A stretch of 64,000 bases of DNA from Rhizophagus clarus (GCA_015698045.1 BLAL01000018.1:1364001-1428000), one strand, 5' to 3'. Counted from the first letter of the stretch, positions 12,235 to 23,230 are shown. Notes: generated by a model not told the origin, from the sequence alone. Translations and numbers: made by a program.

Positions 12235-12855
12235 AAAAAATGGAAAATACAGTAAGAAAGGACAAAGGAAGAATAAAGGAAAGAAGAGATAAATGAAAAG
12301 CGATAAAGGGAAGTAAAGATGATCAAAAAGAAATGAGGAAGGAACAAAAAAAGGTAAAGGATAGTGAAAAAGAATGAATGAAACAAAAAAAGAATGAAAG
12401 AGAATGAAAGGAAGCAAAGGAGGAATGAAAATCAATAAAGGGAACAAAAAAAAGCAACAAAAGAAGTCAAAGATCAATGAAAGAAACCAAAGATCATTGA
12501 AAAGAGACCAAAGATCAATGAAAGAAACGAAAAAAGTAATGAAAGAAACCAAGGATCAATGAAAAAAAAACAAAAAAAAAGCAACGAAAGAAATCAAAGA
12601 TCAATGAAATAAACCAAAAAAGCAATAAAAGAAACAATGATGAAAGGAATAAAAGATCAATGAAAGGAATAACAAAAGAACCACAAAAGATCAATGAAAG
12701 AACCATAGAAGAAACGAAAGGAATAATGAAAAAAAGAAACGAAAAAACCACGAAAAGAAGAGAAATAAAGGGGAAAAAAATGAAAGAAAAGCCAGAACAC
12801 CCACCCATAGAAAAAAAAAGAAAGAAAATGGTTAATATCATCTTAAAAGAAAAAT
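12235..12855. repeat. Strand-asymmetric purine-rich low-complexity region
   Basis: The plus strand is almost only A and G for about 600 bp, built from shuffled words such as AAAGATCAATGAAAGAAACC. It yields long but meaningless open frames on both strands (K/E-rich on plus, F/L/S-rich on minus). If transcribed from the minus strand it would be a pyrimidine-rich intron or 3' region of the tiny-exon candidate at 12897-13135. Confidence 0.7.
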
Positions 12856-12896
12856 AAAACAACAGGAGAAGAGACGTAAGAGACTTACTTGAATTT

Positions 12897-13135
12897 TCAC
12901 TCATATGGTACACATCTAAAAAGACAAAAAGTTTAGTAAAAGAACAAGGGAAAGAATGAAAAGAAAACAAAAAAAAGGAGAAGAAATTAAAACTCACCTT
13001 GAATTTCCGAAATGGATAAAAACAGCCACGCCTAAAAAAAAAGAACAAGTTAATAAGAGACAAAAGAAAGGAGAATAAAAGCAAAAAAAACTTACCTGTT
13101 ACAGTATTTAATCCCGAAGCTAAAGGTAACGCCAT
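12897..13135 (-). CDS. Candidate tiny three-exon ORF (30 codons)
   Basis: On the minus strand an ATG at 13135 begins MALPLASGLNTVT. Good splice signals divide it into exons 13135-13096, 13031-12998 and 12915-12897 (donors GTAAGT and GTGAGT; acceptors TTTTTTAG and CTTTTTAG after long pyrimidine tracts), giving 30 residues before a TGA. The splice signals are convincing but the product is very short and has no recognisable motif. It could be the 5' end of a longer transcript or a non-coding spliced RNA. It is divergent to the exon-like array starting 525 bp away. Confidence 0.22.
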
Positions 13136-13159
13136 TAACTAAAAAATTTAAATTGTGGT

Positions 13160-13385
13160 TTATAATTTTTGAAAAAAAAAATTATTTTTTTATTTTTTAA
13201 AAAAAAAATTCCCTTATCATAAAACAAATGATTTTTTATTTTTTTAAAAAAAATTTCCCTTAAAAAAAAATGATTTTTTATTTTTTAAAAAAAAATTTCC
13301 CTTAAAAAAAATGACATTTTTTTTAAAAAAAAAATTTCACTTAAAAAAAACGATATATTTTTTTAAAAAAAATTTCCCTTCTGCC
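13160..13385. repeat. Low-complexity tandem repeat of AAATTTCCCTTA units
   Basis: Four to five imperfect units of about 50 bp, each an A-run, TTTCCCTTA and a T-run. Non-coding. Confidence 0.75.
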
Positions 13386-13659
13386 AAAATATAAAAATCT
13401 GAAGTCTGAACAAAACTACTAGCATTGATTATCTATTTATAACATAAAAGGCAATATCGCTTGCCATTTATGATAAGCTTATCTCATGAGTTGATATAAA
13501 AAAGGAATATGTTATATATCACATGCACTTTATCTAGTTTTGAACTGGTATAACCGGTATTATGATCTGATTATTTGGGTAAACAGGTTTTTTTTTTGAA
13601 TTTATTACATTTAGATAAAAAACAATTTAAAAAAATAATTATTTTTTTTTTTTTTGTAG

Positions 13660-15764
13660 TATTGCCAGACGAAAAGCAACACCGGACTATTGGAATTAAG
13701 GTAAGGGAGGGTTGGGGTGGTGTTTTTCATTGTTGTTTTTTTTAATTAATTAATTATTTATTTTTTTTTTTTCTTTTTTTGTAGTGTTGCCAGACGAAAA
13801 ACGTGACCGGACTTTTGGAATTAAGGTAAGGAAGAGTTGGGGGAGGTGTTTTTCGTTGGTTTTTTTATTTAATTAATTAATTATTTTTTTTTTTCTTTTT
13901 TGTAGTGTTGCCGGATGAAAAACATGACTGGACTTTTAGAATTAAGGTAAGGAGGTGTTTTTCGTTGGTTTTTTTTTATTTAATTAATTAATTATTATTT
14001 TTTTTTCTTTTCTGTAGTGTTGCCAGATGAAAAGCACGACCGGACTATTGGAATTAAGGTAAGGTAGGGTTGGGGTGGTGTTTTTCGTTGTTGTTTTTTT
14101 TAATTAATTAATTAATTATTTTTTTGTTTGTTTTTTCTTTTTTGTAGTGTTGTCGGACGAAAAGCACGACCGGACTATTGGAATTAAAGTAAGGGAGGGT
14201 TGGGGGAGGTGTTTTTTGTGTTTTTTTTTTAATTAATTAATTAATTATTTGTTTTTTTTTCTTTTTTGTAGTGTTGCCGGACGAAAAGCACGACCGGACT
14301 ATTGGAATTAAGGTAAGGGAGGGTTGGGGTGGTGTTTTTTGTTTAATTAATTAATTAATTATTTGTTTTTTTTTTTTTTTTTGTAGTGTTGCCAGACGAA
14401 AAGCACGACCGGACTATTGGAATTAAGGTAAGGGAGGGTTGGGTGGTGTTTTTTGTTTAATTAATTAATTATTTATTTGTTTGTTTTTTCTTTTTTGTAG
14501 TGTTGCCAGACGAAAAACATGACCGGACTATTGGAATTAAGGTAAGGGAGGGTTGGGTGGTGTTTTTTGTTTAATTAATTATTTATTTATTTGCTTTTTT
14601 TTCTTTTTTGTAGTGTTGCCAGATGAAAAGCACGACCGGACTATTGGAATTAAGGTAAGGGAGGGTTGGGGTGGTGTTTTTTGTTTAATTAATTAATTAT
14701 TTTTTTGTTTGTTTTTTCTTTTTTGTAGTGTTGTCGGACGAAAAGCACGACCGGACTATTGGAATTAAAGTAAGGGAGGGTTGGGGGAGGTGTTTTTTGT
14801 TGTTTTTTTTTAATTAATTAATTAATTATTTGTTTTTTTTTTCTTTTTTGTAGTGTTGCCAGATGAAAAGCATGACCGGACTATTGGAATTAAGGTAAGG
14901 GAGGGTTGGGGTGGTGTTTTTTGTTTAATTAATTAATTATTTATTTGTTTTTTTTTCTTTTTTGTAGTGTTGCCGGACGAAAAGCACGACCGGACTATTG
15001 GAATTAAGGTAAGGGAGGGTTGGGGTGGTGTTTTTCGTTGTTGTTTTTTTTAATTAATTAATTATTTATTTTTTTTTTTTCTTTTTTTGTAGTGTTGCCA
15101 GACGAAAAATGTGACCAGACTATTGGAATTAAGGTAAGGGAGGGTTGGGTGGTGTTTTTTGTTTAATTAATTAATTATTTATTTGTTTGTTTTTTCTTTT
15201 TTGTAGTGTTGCCGGACGAAAAACATGACCGGACTATTGGAATTAAGGTAAGGGAGGGTTGGGTGGTGTTTTTTGTTTAATTAATTAATTATTTATTTGC
15301 TTTTTTTTTCTTTTTTGTAGTGTTGCCGGACGAAAAGCACGACCGGACTTTTGGAATTAAAGACAATTAAGGTAAGGGAGGGTTGGGGTGGTGTTTTCGT
15401 TGTTTTTTTTAATTAATTATTTATTTATTTGTTTTTTTTCTTTTTGTAGTGTTGCTGGACGAAAAGTACGACCGGACTTTTGGAATTAAGGACAATTAAG
15501 GTAAGGGAGGGTTGGGGAGGTGTTTTTCGTTGTTTTTTTAATTAATTATTAATTTTTTTTTTTTTGTAGTGTTGCCGGACGAAAAGCATGACCGGACTTT
15601 TGGAATTAAGGACAATTAAGGTAAGGGAGGGTTGGGGTGGTGTTTTTCGTTGGTTTTTTTTTAATTAATTAATTATTTATTTTTTTTCTTTCTTTTTTGT
15701 AGTGTTGCCGGATGAAAAGCACGACCGGACTTCACAATTTAATATTTTGACATTATTAAAATGA
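13660..15764 (+). repeat. Array of 18 tandem exon-like units with splice signals
   Basis: Eighteen units of about 110-130 bp. Each has a long pyrimidine tract ending in TTTTTTGTAG, a conserved core starting TGTTGCCGGACGAAAAGCA, then GTAAGG and a TAATTAATTAAT spacer. Cores start at 13660, 13785, 13906, 14018, 14148, 14272, 14387, 14501, 14614, 14729, 14854, 14968, 15093, 15207, 15321, 15450, 15570 and 15703. The first 14 cores are 41 nt; the next three are 51 nt because of an added ACAATTAAG segment. The last has no donor and runs to a stop at 15764 or, in another frame, 15750. One frame reads LPDEKHDRTIGIK. A 41-nt core changes the frame, so two cannot be joined in the same frame, and a third successive core meets TAA. 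Either only one core is used per mRNA (mutually exclusive exons), or the array is a non-coding repeat that captured one exon with its splice sites. Confidence 0.8.
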
Positions 15765-15950
15765 TTTGTTAAATAACTTTTATAAAAGCATTCTGTGCCT
15801 TTCATATATTGTGTATTTAAAAAAAAATTATCCTTTTATTTAATGATCATAGGGCCATTGGTGTTCCGAATCTAATGATATAACTTTTACTATTCTGTTT
15901 TACCAAGTTTTACCGAATGTAAAATAAAATAAAAGTATATCGATCATAAT

Positions 15951-16223
15951 ATGACTTATCTGCAGCAAATGGAATTCCTTGAGACGCGGGTATGTTATTT
16001 CTTTGGAAAGAATATCGGAATTGACTTTAAGAAATGTTCTAACGTTTCTTCTTTTTTAATTTTTGTAGGTGATGAGTTCTCTGGGCTTATTGGGATACAG
16101 GTATATTGTTTTTGTAGAAAGGCGGCGTTCGCAAGGCTCTGTAACAACGATCATCTATTTAAAAGTCAAAGCTTTCGTACTGGTGGATTTAAATATCATG
16201 AGATTTCAACGTCGGTTAAATGA
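15951..16223 (+). CDS. Candidate exons related to the exon-like array
   Basis: An ATG at 15951 opens MTYLQQMEFLETR, which ends at a GTATGT donor (15990). A TTTTTGTAG acceptor precedes a 32-nt segment, 16069-16100, followed by GTATATTG. That segment reads DEFSGLIGIQ, close to the DEKHDRTIGIK reading of the upstream array and in the same phase, so it may be the diverged founder of the array. Unspliced, the frame runs on to a TGA at 16223. I cannot settle whether 15951-16223 is one exon or parts of several. Unknown function. Confidence 0.3.
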   Translation: MTYLQQMEFLETRVCYFFGKNIGIDFKKCSNVSSFLIFVGDEFSGLIGIQVYCFCRKAAFARLCNNDHLFKSQSFRTGGFKYHEISTSVK

Positions 16224-17319
16224 ATTTTAAAATCATCGTCAGTAAATGATATAAAGAAAGATTCTTTGTCTCCATATTTTAAAAACAATTTTTAAAATTA
16301 AAAATTATTAAAAGATAATGAAAATTTTGGTTATTTCTTTATTTTCAAAATTCTTTAAATATGATGGCAAATTTATACGAAACCCAGTTATTTTTGCTGC
16401 CTTATTTAATTATTTTACATCAATAAAAAGCTTTTGGAGAATAAATAATACCATTAACAACTGCAAATAACTACAATTGTATTCATAAAACTTTTATTTG
16501 CAACTGGTGTAAAAAGTGATGGGTTCTTAAAATAGTTGATGGGTTATAAAAAGTTATTATTATTTTAATTTTTAAGTATGAGTTGTAAAAAATTTTTTTA
16601 TTTTCCGATTATTCTACATAAGATTGATAAGATGAATGTGTAACACAATCGTATTTTGCACTGTTTACTAATTTTTTATTAAAAATTCTTAATTTAAGCT
16701 AATTCCAAGGATCGGCGCATATGATATCCTATGACATAATACACAGCAATACCAAGCAATTTACAATCAGAGAATTGGAGAATAAATCATTTTAGGGAAA
16801 TTATTCAGAAAAATTAAGGAAAATGTGCAGAAAAATTATGCATAAAAAGGGTTGAAGATCTCAAGATGGAGGGAAGTTCATTTTTAACTTTCAACTACAG
16901 TTTATAATAAGGAATAAAGAAGGGAAAACTCTACTTAAACAAAATTTAGGAAAAAGGAAAGAAGAAGGAACAGGGGAAACTATATAGAAATGAAAGTGAA
17001 AACTAATTTTTATTTTTATTTTAATAAAATTATAATTAATTTATGAAGATTTTGTATTATTTTTGTTCGTTACTAATTTTTTTAAGAGTAAAATTTATTT
17101 TTGAAGTAATTTTGTTATATTTTTTTTCGTTACTAACTTTATTTTTAGAAGGGAAAATTTATTTTTTTGAAGAAATTTTGTTATAATTTTATTCGTTATT
17201 AACCTTTTGACTACTAATAAATCAAGCGTGATTTAGTTCTTTTTATGTTTTATCCAAGAGGTAGTAACGTAAATATGGGTATCCTTACAGGCTCTTGGTA
17301 TGACACTGGAAAGTTGAAT
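16224..17319. other. A+T-rich intergenic region
   Basis: No gene supported. Around 17040-17215 three imperfect units of about 60-66 bp share GAAG(A/T)AATTTTGTTAT and TTCGTTACTAA. Near 16693 a short stretch with GCTAATTCCAAGGATCGGCG resembles the inside of the non-autonomous element at 24565-26136 (near 25895), so a fragment of that family may lie here. Confidence 0.5.
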
Positions 17320-17440
17320 TTTAAAATACACCCAGGCTGGGTCTGGATCAGGTTTTGTTTTTCACAAAATTTCTGGGCCAGGTCCAGATTCAGATTCTAA
17401 ACCCAGATTTCTATTAATTCTGGCCAAAATTATAATTAAT
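17320..17440. repeat. Degenerate CCTGG/CCAG-rich repeat
   Basis: GGCTGGGTCTGGATCAGG followed by GGGCCAGGTCCAGA-type words; the same style as 3230-3370 and 44400-44590. Confidence 0.5.
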
Positions 17441-18199
17441 TCTGGTCAAGTTGAAAAATTAAAAAAAAAAGTCAACTTTTATTGTTTAATTTCTTCTTTA
17501 CCATATTATATTGCAAACTTTTCCTAATCATAAATAGTTTTTATCTATATGTATAATGATTTTTAAAATCAAATGCTGCATCAAAATTTATAATTTAACT
17601 GTACCACAGCTTGATTTGGCTAAAAATTTTCATTTTCAGATTGTTTAAATGTACAAAATTATAAAATACTATTAATTGCCAGTCTGCCACTTAACAATAC
17701 AAAATGATTGGCAATCTATAATTAATTTTGGCAGACTTTTATATATTAAATACTATTGTTCTGGAATGGTGTTTGCACTATCTTAAAAACATGTTACAAC
17801 AACATAAATACTTCAAAAATTTGCTAGAAAAAGGTATTACATTACCTGGATGTGTCTTCCAAAACTGGTAGGACCAAGGTATGCCAAAAAAATAAAAATA
17901 ATAAAAAAAATTTTTTTTGTTATTTTATTAACTTTGAAAGAAAATATTATATATTTTTCAATAGTATAAAAAAAACCTCATAAAATTTGCAAAATTCGTG
18001 TATAAAAAATCTCAATTTGACTAAAATATAAGGTGAAATGGTAACTTCCTCCAAGGTAAACTTGTTAAATTTTATATCAAACAATAAAAAATTTTTTTTA
18101 GCATATTTACGTTTAATGTTATTGATTGGTGAGTTATCGTTACATTTAGATGTGTCCTTGTAGGACAAAATCAGCATCAAAATATGCTAATTAGCGTAA
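17441..18199. other. A+T-rich intergenic region
   Basis: No supported gene. An open frame of 77 codons on the minus strand (17947-18180) has no start context, motif or splice support. Confidence 0.5.
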
Positions 18200-18283
18200 T
18201 TTATAACTACTCCAGTTGCACTGACAAAAATTTCCCAGTCATGTGATATTTGGCCGCATTACAGAATTATGCATCAACATGTG
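18200..18283. mobile_element. MITE, left part (split by the LINE nest)
   Basis: The segment ACTACTCCAGTTGCACTGAC with GACAAAAATTTCCCAGTCA is an inverted partner of 43881-43935 (reverse complement there begins ACTACTAGCCCAGTCACACC). Together with 43778-43935 it makes a short element with terminal inverted repeats. This was the target of the LINE insertion. Confidence 0.6.
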
Positions 18284-18300
18284 AAAGTGTTTGGTGATAA
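18284..18300. repeat. Left 17-bp target-site duplication of the LINE
   Basis: AAAGTGTTTGGTGATAA is identical to 43761-43777. The right copy directly follows a (TAAA)n tail, as expected for target-primed insertion of a non-LTR retrotransposon. Confidence 0.85.
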
Positions 18301-18823
18301 AAAAAATTTAAAGAAAACTTTTCCCGCTGATCATCAAAACTATAAAATTAGAAAAGAAAATATAGATGAACAACACTATAATAAACCAAAGAATAACATA
18401 AAAATAAAAACCTTTATTCATAGATAAATCATCAAGATAAAGTTAACAACAAAAGATAGAAACAAATAAACATGTCCTCAACCAGAAAATTAAGAAGTAA
18501 CTCAATTTCAAGTAATGCTACAATCAAAAAACAGACCAACAATAAGACACCAACAATAAAAGCTGCGGAACTAGAGTTTTCCATTACCAGACGTACGTAC
18601 GGACTCCCTGAAGGTCCAACTTCAGAAGAAGTGGTAAGAGAAATCTTACCACAAATGCATGTCAAAAGGCAAAGTCGTTCAGCCGCTATGCTAGCTAATA
18701 ATAACATGAAAGACGTGGCAAACTTTCCTAGTAACAAAGTCCCAATAGCCAAACAAACACAACCAGAGCCTGAATTTCTAATCATAGAAAAAAACAAATA
18801 AATAGATAATACTAAAAGTAACG
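18301..18823 (+). mobile_element. LINE 5' part with ORF1 start (pseudogene)
   Basis: This is the 5' end of a non-LTR retrotransposon: an A-rich leader (18301-18471), then an ORF1-like frame from the ATG at 18472, beginning MSSTRKLRSNSISS. It is basic and polar and reads to a TAA at 18799-18801, continuing in frame beyond it until the 9.46-kb insertion at 18824. The same frame resumes at 28292. The TAA probably replaced CAA. ORF1 proteins normally bind the element RNA; no diagnostic motif is visible, so the assignment rests on position, the 17-bp target duplication and the RNase H part at 42014-43760. Confidence 0.65.
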
Positions 18824-19795
18824 TCATCGGTGCTGACCTCTGGTCGCCTGGGTCAAAGCCCCAGTATACATTCCAACTCCGTTTGGATCTCATACCAGAT
18901 CTCCTATCCAGTTAGCCTTCCAGCGCCTTTACGGCGCGTCTCTAACAATACCATAGATAAATACCATATCCCTTGGTACGACCTCCTATATATACTCCTC
19001 GTACTAACTTCGTACCAGTTCTCATACCAGAAAACATATCAAATAACCATCAAAATCATGAAATAAAGGTAACATCATACACAATAATGGTTTGGTACGA
19101 TGGTACAAAGACAATTTCCAAAAATATTATCCAACTCCAGACATCATATACATATATACCTATATATAGCGCTTATAATATAAAACTTTTTGGAAAAATT
19201 TCTCAGACCGAAGAGCCTGATCTAAAAGTATCGATTTTACATTTCTAAAGCTTTCAGAACGCCAATTTCACTATTTTCCAGGTACGAAAAGTGGTCAGAA
19301 TTTGGCATGATGAAAACATCCTGCTCTTTGGACCAAAATATTAGGTATATATAGCATCAGTCCTCATACCAGTTGCCCATATTGTCACCTGCTCGTACCA
19401 AATACTTATATTCCAAATAGCATACAAATATACCTGAAAAAAAAATCGTAATTAACCCTCTTTTGTTGCATCCCTTAAATACCTCTTAATATAAGTCTAA
19501 ACATTCTCATTAGCATCCAAAATCTTAAAACCAAGTTTCTTAGCCTTCTTATTCATAGCCGTCTTCTTTCTCTTTCTCTTAGCATCTAGAATTTCTCTTT
19601 TACTATGTGTTTTAATCTCCCAATTTTCACCAGTAAGAGTATTTTTATGTGTCCCACAAATAATACAATCACCATGAATTCGATATCAACCTTTATCAGT
19701 CATATCCTGAACTTCTGAAGACGTTTCTGTCTTCTTTTTACACTTTGCACAATATATCTCTATCATGACCACAAATTTGAATTCTAGAAGTAAAT
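18824..19795. repeat. Left terminal inverted repeat, copy 1
   Basis: Begins TCATCGGTGCTGACCTCT and is the reverse complement of 27317-28285 with scattered substitutions. It contains a full zinc-ribbon gene and the first bases of the integrase reading frame. Confidence 0.92.
19452..19766 (-). pseudogene. Zinc-ribbon protein, left-TIR copy
   Basis: A 104-residue frame with two CxxC pairs (YCAKCKK near the N-terminus and GDCIICGTH near residue 35) and a very basic middle (KRKRKKTAMNKKAKK). It resembles the small CxxC/CxxC proteins (DUF5679-like) found in large DNA viruses and related elements; that family link is inference. Unlike the right-TIR copy it keeps the frame near codon 11 (AAG AAG), but it has TGA where the right copy has CGA and TAG where the right copy has CAG. 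The two TIR copies are therefore broken by different mutations. Confidence 0.75.
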
Positions 19796-19823
19796 ACGAC
19801 TAGAGAAGAGTTGCTTGAGCTTT

Positions 19824-21092
19824 TTAGAAAAAATGGAATAGACTATTGATTCCTACCTGTAAGATAGGCTTCTTCATTAAGCCATCATTGAATAGTTTTA
19901 GAAGTACTTCGATGCCTTCTATTATTTTTTTATCACTTAGAGGACGCTCATTCAAAAGTTCTCTATATCGATCAAAAGGTAATACTGATACTGGGGAGTT
20001 ATCTCTAGTAACATATACATTCTTAACTTGAGATAGGAATTTCTTATATTCATCTCCAAGAGTATGATCATTTATTCCATAAGCTTTTCTAAAAACATAT
20101 TTAGCCCAAATATCTGAATTTTTTGCCTTCGATAAGGCGTCTTGTTTCAAGTAAAGTTTACGTTTCTTAGGAGAAGGAAAGTTCTGGGCAAATTCCTCTA
20201 ACAAATTATTCTTTTTAGCTTCAGTTATTGCCTTCTGTCCATAAGAAGTAAATCGACTAGAATCATTCTTGGATGATCTTAGATCAATCTTAGATGAATC
20301 TGTGATCATTCTAGAATCATTCTTGGATGATCTTAGATCAATCTTAGATGAATACGTGATCATTCTAGAATCATTATTGGATGATTCTATAATAGTTCTA
20401 AGGCTAGTATTCCATCAAACTCTAATTGATAGGGAATCAGTTTTTAGACGTCTCAAGTCAAATACTATGAATTCTCTACTTAAAGTTAGTTCATCAATTA
20501 TTGGAGCAAGAGAATCTGATTCATTAGTATATTGTCTAATGATACGCTTTGTATCACTTAAACTGCCATATCCACCATGTAGAGAAATATAATTTACATT
20601 TTCTCGAATTGCTTTTGGGATAGCATAGAATCTTTGGGCTACATAAATAGCTGAAATATTTCTATGTTGTCCATGAGTAAAATAGCCAGTTATTTTTTCT
20701 TGGATATTTTTAGGGGCATCCATTAAATTCTCAAATATAACTACAGTAGCAATTTTGGGATCAAAGTCTTCTACATCTGGCATTTGGTGATATGAGATTG
20801 CTTCAAATGTTACACTCTCATCATCATCAAAGAAATCCTTTACTATTTGCCATTTAGGTTCGTCTAAATATCTACCAATAAGAACTATTTCATCACAAAG
20901 AATATATCGAGTTCCATCCTCTTTGGCTTTTGCGTCTCCCATTAGTAAATTAATAAGCATAGTAGTTTTTCCAGAATCTGAGCTACCAGCTATAGCAAGA
21001 CGAAAGGGCCATATTGGAGCATATTCATTTCCTTGCCTAGTATCACTACTATATTCATCCAAATTATACACATATAAATCCATTTTAAGCAA
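19824..21092 (-). pseudogene. A32/FtsK-HerA-like packaging ATPase
   Basis: P-loop ATPase of the type that drives DNA into capsids in Polintons and many DNA viruses. Walker A is AGSSDSGKTT (near residue 35), Walker B is TVVIFENLMD (near residue 117), and a sensor-like IYVAQRFYAIPKA follows. The frame is 423 codons with one TGA at 20415-20417; copy 2 has CGA there and reads through, so the stop is a mutation. After the ATPase domain comes a serine-rich tail holding an 18-residue tandem repeat (SSKIDLRSSKNDSRMI type, 54-bp DNA period) and then a basic C-terminal domain. The start is 31 bp from the divergent coiled-coil gene, leaving almost no room for separate promoters. Confidence 0.85.
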
Positions 21093-21123
21093 TTAGTAGT
21101 ATATAGTATATAGTATATTCAAA

Positions 21124-21774
21124 ATGGCATATGTTCCCACTGATCCTATAGGGCCCCTTTCAGCACATTTAGTAGCAATGGATATTAATCAGCTAATTAA
21201 TGCACTTAAGAATGATGCAGATGCCCTGCTGGTAAATAGTCAAATGACTGTTACACCAAATCTTATAAATATTAATCACGAGATTAAGCATATTATTGGA
21301 TTGATTATAGCTCATGGTATACAGGTTGAAGAAAGAGCAAGACAAATTAGGGAAGAGCTTGATACTTCGACTGGCTTATTAAAGTATTTGCAAGAAGTGA
21401 CTAATGCTAGAGAACGCGAGACTCATAGTATTAGACAACGTCTTATTGCATGTCAAAATGAGAGGAACAGATTGCAAAATGAGAGAAATCATCTGGTAAA
21501 TGCAAATCATGATCAAGCTAATCAATTACAAGATCAGCAAGTACGGCAAAAAAGAATTAGAGATACTTTGCAACAAAGAAATAATAGATTAACACACCAA
21601 CTTGCAATAGAATGACTTACATCAAGAAACTTGGGACGAATTCGTGATAGAATGCAAGCATAATTGGCTGCTCTTAGAATTCAGGCGCAGTGATTTCAAA
21701 TTAGACAAGCGGGACCTATAATTAACAATCCTCATCTGGATAATTCACAAGTAATATGGCTACCGTTGCAATAG
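21124..21774 (+). pseudogene. Coiled-coil protein of the element
   Basis: Begins MAYVPTDPIGPLSAHLVAMD. From about residue 75 it is a long heptad-rich helix (RARQIREELDTS, ERNRLQNERNHL, QRNNRLTHQL) typical of a coiled coil. Three in-frame stops (TGA 21613, TAA 21661, TGA near 21691) break the frame; at the first two, copy 2 has sense codons. The frame ends at TAG 21772-21774, overlapping the Gag ATG at 21756 by 19 nt. Function unknown; a structural or scaffold role is a guess from position before Gag. Confidence 0.7.
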
Positions 21775-23147
21775 GAATGCCAGTTTTTGCTGGAAATGAT
21801 GACGATGATCTTGAGAGATTCTTTGAGTTATATAAGGGCTATATTCATAGTATTGGAATTGATCCATCGGCTGTTGCTGGTAATCTAGCAGGTTGGAAGA
21901 AAGCTATGGGTATACTTCGTGCTTGCTTAACTGGTCCAGCTGCCAGATGGTATGATAGTAATATTTTAGGAAAGAGAGTTAAGCTTAGAAATATTCTTCT
22001 TCGTGCTGCACATGGTGATGAGGTGGCATTTAAGGCTTTGGCTGGTAATGCTGCTAATTGTCCAGTAAATATATGCGTTAACCCTTCTGGTACAAGAAAT
22101 ATTATGGCACCTGGTGGTGTAGGTGCTAATGTTCTAGTTACTAATGTTTGGCCTGATTATGCCATAGAAGGGAATAGAGATATTTGGCTAAATCGGGCTA
22201 GTATGAAGTTTACTAATGATCCTCTTAATCACAATGTTGTTGGTGGTGCAGCTGGAGCTGGTGTTGCAATTGCTGGTGGAGCAGGTTTCAGTCACCCATA
22301 TGTAATCCCAGCTTTTCCCTGTCATGTTCTAATTAAAATGCGCAATGAATTTCCTACACAACAGAATGCCAGACGTCAGTTAAGGTTTGGCAATCTTTTT
22401 CAGGAAAACATGCCTGTTCGAGATTTCTATGATAAAGTTAGAAGATGTGCTGAGTTATTAGGCTATGGTAATGATATTTTGGTTAATCAGTTTCTAAGAG
22501 GTCTAAATGATGATTGTGCTATTGAGGCTGAAAGGATTGGTGCTGAACGGGTTATAGAGGAATTGGTAGGTCTTCTTGAACGAGTTGAAAAAAGAAAGGC
22601 TGAATTACGTCTTGGTAGAGAAAGACAAGAAAATATACAGTATCAGAGGGATAGACAAATTATTCCAGAGCAATTGCCACCAGTTAGTCAGAAGCCAGTT
22701 ATATTAAAACCAGTCCAACATCATGCAGTTACACAAGGAGAGATGAATCGTTTATTACAACAACAGGCTGAAACTTTTCAATCCCAAATTCGTCAATTAC
22801 AGGAGAGTCTTAAGGCTCAAGATGTAAAGCCTGTTTATAGACCTAAGCCTAAGCCTAAGCCTCGATATCATGATGATTGGGAACTTTATGCACAGGATTC
22901 ATATCCTGATGAAGGTCCTAATCCGTTTGATGAAGATAGGATTGATGATAGGCATTTACAACAGCTATTCGATATGGCAAGTGGACCTGCTTCTAGACAT
23001 ACATTAGAATAAAGATTAGCTGGTAAGATTGCTAAAAGAATAACAAAAGTTAGAGAAAGACGTGAAGATGCAGAGTTAAATAGGGCAATGCGTGAACTTT
23101 CCTTGGATGATCATGATGATCCTATGGATACTTCCAATGCTATTTGA
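21756..23147 (+). pseudogene. Retrotransposon-type Gag (capsid) protein
   Basis: Resembles the Ty3-like Gag capsid domain in two blocks: FELYKGYIHSIG...GPAARWYDSNIL (residues 20-70), and after a long insertion rich in G, A, N and V, RFGNLFQENMPVRDFYDKV...NQFLRGLNDD (residues 205-250). A charged coil and a proline-rich PKPKPKPRYH tail follow. TAA at 23010-23012 interrupts the frame; copy 2 has CAA there. The TGA at 23145-23147 is shared by both copies. The frame past it (ELVQGENGEIMLVQKK) looks coding up to about 23223, so the original protein may have ended there, just before the protease ATG. No zinc knuckle is visible. Confidence 0.75.
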
Positions 23148-23230
23148 GCTGTACCTATAGAACTTGTTCAAGGTGAGAATGGAGAGATTATGCTTGTCCA
23201 AAAAAAAAGATAGTTTCAAATAAAGGTAAG

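Noticed and set aside
12105..13135. Long hydrophobic minus-strand open frames (for example 12515-13135)
   Set aside because: They are the complement of a purine-rich low-complexity tract; the F/L/S-rich products reflect composition only, and splice signals contradict the long frame.
13660..15764. Reading the exon-like array on the minus strand
   Set aside because: The pyrimidine tract-AG and GTAAGG signals are all on the plus strand; the minus strand shows no matching signals.
20269..20592. Plus-strand frame opposite the ATPase tail
   Set aside because: It is the antisense of the 54-bp repeat coding for the serine-rich tail.
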